The position numbers were made by a program, and so were the translations under genes. The notes below the pieces were generated by a model. That model was not told where the DNA came from and ran no database searches. It saw nothing but the letters and a program-made list of their open reading frames with translations. From Sphingomonas_R sp036387535 (GTDB lineage: Bacteria; Pseudomonadota; Alphaproteobacteria; Sphingomonadales; Sphingomonadaceae): 9,827 nt of DNA. Positions 5,251-9,827 of this stretch are shown piece by piece. How positions within the stretch are numbered: position 1 is the stretch's first letter; every line of letters begins with the position of its first letter. Location of the stretch: positions 1 through 9,827 of the forward strand of contig NZ_DASVTO010000122.1 in assembly GCF_036387535.1 (NCBI RefSeq). Reading direction: 5' to 3'.

Positions 5251-7046
5251 CCGCGATTGAGAGCAAGACGAACCTGAATCTCTGGCCGATCGGCAATTGC
5301 CAGGTGTCTGCGCTGATCGACGAACGGGGTCGGTTCGTCTGGGGCTGCGTTCCGCGCGTCGATGGCGATCCGCTGTTTTCCACCCTGGTTGGCGGCGATG
5401 ATGCCGATCGTGGATATTGGGCGATCGAGATGGAAGGCGGCGTGAAGACGACGCAGGCCTATATTCGCAACACGCCGGTGCTGGTCACGCGGCATGAGGA
5501 TGCCGAGGGCAATGCCGTCGAGATCATAGATTTCTGCCCCCGGTTCGAGCAGGTCGGTCGCACCTATCGCCCGGTGGCCTATGCCCGCGTGGTGCGGCCG
5601 ACCGCGGGAAGCCCGCGCATCCGGGTGCGATTGCGACCGACGCATGACTGGAGCACGGCGCCGGTCGAGACGACCAGCGGATCGCATCATATCCGCTATC
5701 TTCTCAAGCCGCTGACGCTGCGGCTGTCGACGACCGCGCCGGTCGGACGGATCGAGGCGGAGACGGTGTTCCGGTGCGAACGGCCGCTGCATTTCTTCCT
5801 GGGGCCGGACGAGAGTTTTTCCGGCGATATCGGCGCGACGGTCGACCAGATGCTGGAACGCACGATCGCCGAATGGCAGGCCTGGGTCCGGGGGCTGGCG
5901 ACGCCGGTGGAATGGCAGGATGCCGTGATCCGGTCCGCGATCACGCTGAAGCTGTGCCAGCATGAGGAAACCGGTGCGATCGTCGCGGCGATGACGACGT
6001 CCGTACCGGAACATGCCGGATCGGAACGCAACTGGGACTATCGCTACTGTTGGGTGCGCGACGCCTATTACACGGTGCAGGCACTGAACCGGCTGGGCGC
6101 GCTGGACGTGCTGGAAGCGTATCTGGAATATCTGCGCAACATCGTCGGCGAGGCAGAAGGCGGGCATATCCAGCCGCTCTACGGCGTGCTGGGCGAGGCG
6201 CGGCTGGAGGAACGGATGGCGCCGGGTCTGGCGGGCTATCGCGGGATGGGACCGGTGCGCGTCGGCAACCAGGCCTATGAGCAGATCCAGCATGACGCCT
6301 ATGGCCAGATCGTGCTGTGCAACGTGCAGGCGTTCGTCGATCGGCGGCTGTTCCGAATGGCGGGCCCGGAGGATTTCCGCGCGCTGGAAAAGGTGGGCGA
6401 GCGCGCGTGGAAGTTCCATGACCAGCCCGATGCCGGCCTGTGGGAACTGCGCACGCGGCAATCGGTGCATACCTATTCCGCCGCGATGTGCTGGGCCGCG
6501 TGTGACCGGCTTGCCAACGCCGCGGCCGCGCTGGAGATCGAGGATCGGCGCGCATTCTGGCAGGAGCGTGCCGACACCATCCGCACGACGATCATGAATG
6601 CGGCATGGCGCGAGGGGACGCAGCGCCTGTCGGCAACCTTTTCGGGCGACGATCTGGACGCGAGCCTGATCCAGCTGCTCGACCTGCGTTTCCTGGCGCC
6701 GGACGATCCCCGGTTCCGATCGACCTTGAAGGCGGTTGAGGAAGGGTTGCGCCGCGGCAGCCACATGCTGCGTTATGATAGCGAAGATGATTTCGGTTTG
6801 CCGGAAACGGCGTTCAACGTCTGCACCTTCTGGCTGATCGAGGCGTTACATTTCACGGGACGCGAAGCGGATGCGCGCGCGCTGTTCGACGAGATGTTGA
6901 GCCGGCGCACGGGTGCCGGGTTGCTGTCCGAGGATATCGATCCCGTCACCGGGGAATTGTGGGGCAATTATCCGCAGACCTACTCGCTGGTCGGCCTCAT
7001 CAATTGCGCGGTGCTGTTGTCAAAACCATGGAGTGCCGTGCGATGA
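5247..7046 (+). CDS. Glycoside hydrolase family 15 protein (trehalase- or glucoamylase-like)
   Basis: A 599-residue cytoplasmic-looking enzyme; no signal peptide is visible. The N-terminal part (to about 230) is the beta-sandwich of bacterial GH15 proteins (LWPIGNCQVSALIDERG, FVWGCVPRVDGDPLF), and the rest is the (alpha/alpha)6 barrel. Typical motifs are NWDYRYCWVRDAYY (262-275), VGNQAYEQIQHDAYG, GLWELR with probable catalytic acid Glu400, and LLSEDIDP with probable base Glu562, then GNYPQTYSLVGLIN. GH15 includes glucoamylase, dextranase and the alpha,alpha-trehalases of mycobacteria. Its position inside an otsBA operon favours trehalose or a related glucan, but substrate cannot be read from the sequence. 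I chose the ATG at 5247 because it forms a 4-base ATGA overlap with otsB and has GGGGG 6 bases upstream. A GTG at 5229 and an ATG at 5241 are in frame alternatives. Its stop likewise overlaps otsA. Confidence 0.92.
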   Translation: MTAIESKTNLNLWPIGNCQVSALIDERGRFVWGCVPRVDGDPLFSTLVGGDDADRGYWAIEMEGGVKTTQAYIRNTPVLVTRHEDAEGNAVEIIDFCPRFEQVGRTYRPVAYARVVRPTAGSPRIRVRLRPTHDWSTAPVETTSGSHHIRYLLKPLTLRLSTTAPVGRIEAETVFRCERPLHFFLGPDESFSGDIGATVDQMLERTIAEWQAWVRGLATPVEWQDAVIRSAITLKLCQHEETGAIVAAMTTSVPEHAGSERNWDYRYCWVRDAYYTVQALNRLGALDVLEAYLEYLRNIVGEAEGGHIQPLYGVLGEARLEERMAPGLAGYRGMGPVRVGNQAYEQIQHDAYGQIVLCNVQAFVDRRLFRMAGPEDFRALEKVGERAWKFHDQPDAGLWELRTRQSVHTYSAAMCWAACDRLANAAAALEIEDRRAFWQERADTIRTTIMNAAWREGTQRLSATFSGDDLDASLIQLLDLRFLAPDDPRFRSTLKAVEEGLRRGSHMLRYDSEDDFGLPETAFNVCTFWLIEALHFTGREADARALFDEMLSRRTGAGLLSEDIDPVTGELWGNYPQTYSLVGLINCAVLLSKPWSAVR

Positions 7047-8416
7047 GTCGATTGGTGATCGTGTCCAACCGGGTTTCGGCGCCGACAGGATCACATTCGG
7101 GGGCACAGGGCGGGCTGGCCGTGGCGCTGCAGGCGGCGTTGAAGGAACATGGCGGGATCTGGTTCGGATGGTCGGGCGAGCGCACCGACCATTATACCGG
7201 CGACATCAAGTTCACGCAGGGGCACGGCGTCACCACCGCGACGATCGACCTGGAAGACCAGGATATCGAGGAATATTATGACGGCTACGCCAATCGGACA
7301 TTGTGGCCGTTATTCCATTACCGCATCGATCTGGCCGAATATGAGCGCGGGTTCGAGGATGGCTATCAGCGAACCAACGAACGGTTCGCGGACACGGTGC
7401 GGCCGCTGATCGAGCCGGACGATGCAGTGTGGATCCAGGATTATCACATGATCCCGCTGGGCCAGGAACTGCGCAAGCGCGGCGTGGACAACCGGATGGG
7501 ATTCTTCCTGCACATTCCATGGCCGCCGCGCCGATTGCTGTCGACCTTGCCACACGCGGCCGAACTGGCCGAAACCTTGTTTGCCTATGACGTGGTCGGG
7601 TTCCACACGCGGGAATGGCTGGAAAGCTTCCAGGATTTCGCCACCAAGGAATTGGGCGCGGAATTGCTGTCGGACGGGGTGTTGAAGCTAGGCGAGCGGA
7701 CGGTGACCGCGATTGCCTGCCCGATCGGGATCGACGCCAGCGAGTTCATCGAAGCGTCGCGCGGGGTGCAGGCGCGGCTGGCCCATCGCCGGATGCGCGA
7801 CAGTGCCGATGGCCGGGACATGATCGTGGGGGTCGATCGGCTGGACTATTCCAAGGGGCTGGAAGAACGCTTCCTGGGATATGAACGGTTCCTGGTCGAG
7901 CATCCCGATCAGCGCAAGGAGGTGTTCCTGTTGCAGATTGCGCCGCCGAGCCGGGCGAGCGTGGAAAGCTATCGCAAGATCCGCGCTACGCTGGATGCGA
8001 TGTCGGGCCGGATCAACGGTGCCTTTGCCGATACCGACTGGGTGCCGATCCGGTACGTCAATCAGGGATATTCGCGGGACGTGCTGGCCGGCATCTATCG
8101 CGCCGCCAAGATCGGGCTGGTGACGCCGTTGCGGGACGGCATGAACCTGGTCGCGAAGGAATATGTCGCCGCGCAGGACCCGGAAGATCCCGGCGTGCTG
8201 ATTCTGTCACGCTTCGCCGGTGCGGCGGAGCAGTTGACTCAGGCGGTGCTGATCAATCCGTATAGCGCGGAGGAAATGGCTGACGCGATATCGATGGCGC
8301 TGGCGATGCCGCGCGAGGAACGCATCGAACGCTGGCGCGCGATGATGGACAATATCGAGCGCGAAGACGTGATCTGGTGGCGCGACCGGTTTACCAAGGT
8401 GTTGATGGCGGCTTAG
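7043..8416 (+). CDS. otsA: Alpha,alpha-trehalose-phosphate synthase (UDP-forming)
   Basis: GT20 glycosyltransferase of 457 residues (E. coli OtsA: 474) that joins UDP-glucose and glucose-6-phosphate to trehalose-6-phosphate. It follows the E. coli protein closely from MSRLVIVSNR through to the C-terminus. Substrate-binding residues line up: Arg10, the glycine loop GAQGGLA (20-26), Trp40 in GGIWFGWSG, Asp133 in WIQDYHM, Arg266 and Lys271 in VDRLDYSKGL, and Asp365 and Glu373 in LRDGMNLVAKE, followed by YVAAQD. GFFLHIPWPP and PIGID are also conserved. The start at 7043 forms an ATGA overlap with the GH15 stop (7044-7046). It is the last gene of the operon; no hairpin terminator is visible in the 15 bases before the convergent gene's stop. 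Confidence 0.97.
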   Translation: MSRLVIVSNRVSAPTGSHSGAQGGLAVALQAALKEHGGIWFGWSGERTDHYTGDIKFTQGHGVTTATIDLEDQDIEEYYDGYANRTLWPLFHYRIDLAEYERGFEDGYQRTNERFADTVRPLIEPDDAVWIQDYHMIPLGQELRKRGVDNRMGFFLHIPWPPRRLLSTLPHAAELAETLFAYDVVGFHTREWLESFQDFATKELGAELLSDGVLKLGERTVTAIACPIGIDASEFIEASRGVQARLAHRRMRDSADGRDMIVGVDRLDYSKGLEERFLGYERFLVEHPDQRKEVFLLQIAPPSRASVESYRKIRATLDAMSGRINGAFADTDWVPIRYVNQGYSRDVLAGIYRAAKIGLVTPLRDGMNLVAKEYVAAQDPEDPGVLILSRFAGAAEQLTQAVLINPYSAEEMADAISMALAMPREERIERWRAMMDNIEREDVIWWRDRFTKVLMAA

Positions 8417-8431
8417 ACCAGGCTGCGATTC

Positions 8432-9172
8432 TCAGGTGGACAGGATCCAGCGATCGGCGCCGTCCAGTCCGAGCGCGGTCAGACGGTCACTGGCCCGGGC
8501 GGCGGTGTCGATCCCGATCCGGTTGGCGCGCCAGGCGACATCCGGCGTCACGGTATGGCCGTGAACCACCACGAACCCATGATCACGCCGGCTGTTCAGG
8601 AAATCGTCGCGAATCCACAGCATGTCGTGCGGACTCTGCTGATCCAGCGCGATGCCGGGGCGGATGCCGGCGTGAACGAACAGATAGTCGCCGTGACGGA
8701 TGCTGAGCGGCCGAGTGGCGAGCCAGCTGCGTTCCGCCGGCGGGATTGCGGCGTCAGCAGCGGCGCGGATGGCGTCGTCGTCGCCGGTTCGTGCGAGCCG
8801 TGGATCGACGCCCCAGCTGGCCAGCGCCGTGCTGCCGCCGTGGGTGCGCCAGAGCCGCAGCATGGCGTCATCGCCGGCTAGGCCATCCAGCATCGCCTGT
8901 TCGTGGTTGCCGCAGAGCGCAGTCAGATCGGCCCAGGTGACCCCGGCCATGATCCGTCGTACGACGCCAGCCGAGTCCGGGCCGCGGTCGATCATGTCGC
9001 CGAGCTGGATGATCTTCGTTTCGGCGGCCGGGCGTGTGGCCGTGTCGGCGCGGATGAGGTCGAGCAGCGCATCGAGCAGATCGAGCCGGCCGTGCACGTC
9101 GCCGATCGCATAGACGCGGGTGCCGATGGGAACGGCGGGCGCACGGCGGCGACGAAACAGCCGCCGGATCAT
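8432..9172 (-). CDS. Metallophosphoesterase, bacterial Ser/Thr protein phosphatase-like
   Basis: A 246-residue calcineurin-like phosphoesterase with a two-metal active site. Motifs run in order: GDVHGR (24-29; Asp25, His27), GDMIDRGPDS (58-67; Asp59, Asp62, Arg63), GNHE (88-91; Asn89, His90, Glu91), a later metal His167 in FVHAG, and His204/His206 in VHGHT. This is the PPP-type layout shared by small bacterial protein phosphatases (PrpA/PrpB, lambda phosphatase) and some diadenosine-tetraphosphatases, so the substrate is open. The N-terminus is very basic (RRLFRRRR, residues 3-10), which could be a membrane- or nucleic-acid-contacting patch. The ATG at 9172 overlaps the stop of the transporter gene by 4 bases (ATGA), so it is probably translated by coupling. 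It converges on otsA with 15 bases between stops. Confidence 0.92.
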   Translation of the reverse strand: MIRRLFRRRRAPAVPIGTRVYAIGDVHGRLDLLDALLDLIRADTATRPAAETKIIQLGDMIDRGPDSAGVVRRIMAGVTWADLTALCGNHEQAMLDGLAGDDAMLRLWRTHGGSTALASWGVDPRLARTGDDDAIRAAADAAIPPAERSWLATRPLSIRHGDYLFVHAGIRPGIALDQQSPHDMLWIRDDFLNSRRDHGFVVVHGHTVTPDVAWRANRIGIDTAARASDRLTALGLDGADRWILST

Positions 9173-9827
9173 CGCGCGGGCGATACGCCATCGCGGCGGG
9201 CGGATCGCCGCGCGACCAGATAGATCAGCAGGCCCGCCGCCGACAGGACCGCGCCGATCGGCCCGGTGGACGTCCAGCCCAATCCGGCGGCGATCGACAG
9301 GCCGCCGAGCCAAGCGCCCAGCGCATTGGCCATGTTGAAGGCGCTGTGGTTCAGTGCGGCAGCCAGCGTCTGCGCATCCGCAGCCACGTCCATCAGACGC
9401 GTCTGAAGCGCCGGACCGATCGCCAGCCCGGCAAAGCCGACCAGGAACAGGTTGATCGTGACCGCGATCAGATTGTGCGCGCTGAAGGCGAAGGCACCCA
9501 GGACAAGGATGTTGAGCAGCAGCAGCACCCAGATCGCCCGAAGGATACCCCGATCCGCGAGCCAGCCGCCGAATAGGCTGCCCGCGACCATGCCGCCACC
9601 GACGACGGCCAGCAGCATCGGCACCGCATGTTGGGTGGTTCCCGTCACCTCGATCAGCGTTGGGGTGATATAGCTGTAGACCGCGAACATGCCGCCGAAG
9701 CCGATGGCGGCGATCCCCAGCGTCAGCCAGACCTGCGGCCGGCGAAGCGCGCCCAGTTCGGTCAGCGGACTGGCGCCGTCCGCCGCGGGTATCGGGGTGA
9801 GGCAGAGCCGTACGAGCAGGGCGGTCA
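9169..9827 (-). CDS. MFS transporter, DHA1 / AraJ-YdhP-like (N-terminal half outside window)
   Basis: C-terminal 218 residues of a major facilitator. The frame is open to the right edge. About six membrane segments are visible: WLTLGIAAIGFGGMFAVYSY, AVPMLLAVVGGGMVAGSLFGG, IWVLLLLNILVLGAFAF, IAVTINLFLVGFAGLAIGPA, FNMANALGAWLGGLSIAAG and GPIGAVLSAAGLLIYLVA. These equal TM7-TM12. The loop GGWLADRG is the repeat of MFS motif A. The stretch LRRPQVWLTL...GFGGMFAVYSYITP is typical of arabinose-efflux-like (AraJ/YdhP) permeases, which export sugars or drugs; the substrate cannot be told. Stop at 9169-9171 overlaps the start of the phosphatase gene, implying a shared transcript. Confidence 0.9.
   Translation of the reverse strand, partial: TALLVRLCLTPIPAADGASPLTELGALRRPQVWLTLGIAAIGFGGMFAVYSYITPTLIEVTGTTQHAVPMLLAVVGGGMVAGSLFGGWLADRGILRAIWVLLLLNILVLGAFAFSAHNLIAVTINLFLVGFAGLAIGPALQTRLMDVAADAQTLAAALNHSAFNMANALGAWLGGLSIAAGLGWTSTGPIGAVLSAAGLLIYLVARRSARRDGVSPAR

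Noticed and set aside
4911..6764. Long minus-strand open frame opposite otsB and the GH15 gene
   Set aside because: His/Arg/Pro-rich shadow typical of high-GC genes, with no recognisable domain; plus-strand genes there have intact catalytic motifs.

Overview
The window reads as chromosome from a high-GC alphaproteobacterium, most likely a sphingomonad (Sphingomonas or a close relative). The reasons are the strong G/C bias at third positions, the otsB-GH15-otsA gene order, an EcfG-type (GGAAC...cGTT) promoter in front of it, and the general look of the proteins. The genus is an inference from composition and gene order; no marker gene is present to prove it.

Layout. (1) 1-2416, minus strand: an RND efflux operon. 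A membrane-fusion lipoprotein (2416 to 1208) is followed after 7 bases by an AcrB-type inner-membrane pump (from 1200, running off the left edge with 400 residues visible). (2) 2417-2839: a 423-base divergent intergenic region. It holds a 20-base imperfect palindrome that resembles a TetR-family (AcrR-like) operator and, on the minus strand, two consecutive hairpins with C-rich loops. The second hairpin is followed by a T-rich tail. This architecture matches the CCUCCUCCC ('cuckoo', CcsR, alpha-r14) class of alphaproteobacterial small RNAs. (3) 2840-4405, plus strand: prfC, peptide chain release factor 3. (4) 4406-4515: a 110-base gap with a G-rich block and a putative general-stress (EcfG) promoter very close to the otsB start. 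(5) 4516-8416, plus strand: a trehalose module, otsB, a GH15 glycosidase and otsA, joined by two 4-base ATGA stop/start overlaps. (6) 8432-9827, minus strand: an MFS (AraJ/YdhP-like) transporter, partial at the right edge, coupled by another ATGA overlap to a GDxHG/GNHE metallophosphoesterase of the Ser/Thr phosphatase type. The two converging units end only 15 bases apart.

How the genes work together. OtsA makes trehalose-6-phosphate from UDP-glucose and glucose-6-phosphate, and OtsB dephosphorylates it to trehalose. The GH15 enzyme between them belongs to a family that includes trehalases and glucoamylases, so the operon may hold both synthesis and breakdown of the same compatible solute. 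The putative EcfG promoter would place the module under the PhyR-NepR-EcfG stress response. The efflux operon and the candidate C-rich sRNA form a second envelope/stress-related block. Most of the window is ordinary. The candidate sRNA and the stress-promoter/trehalose arrangement are the parts that most deserve a second look.
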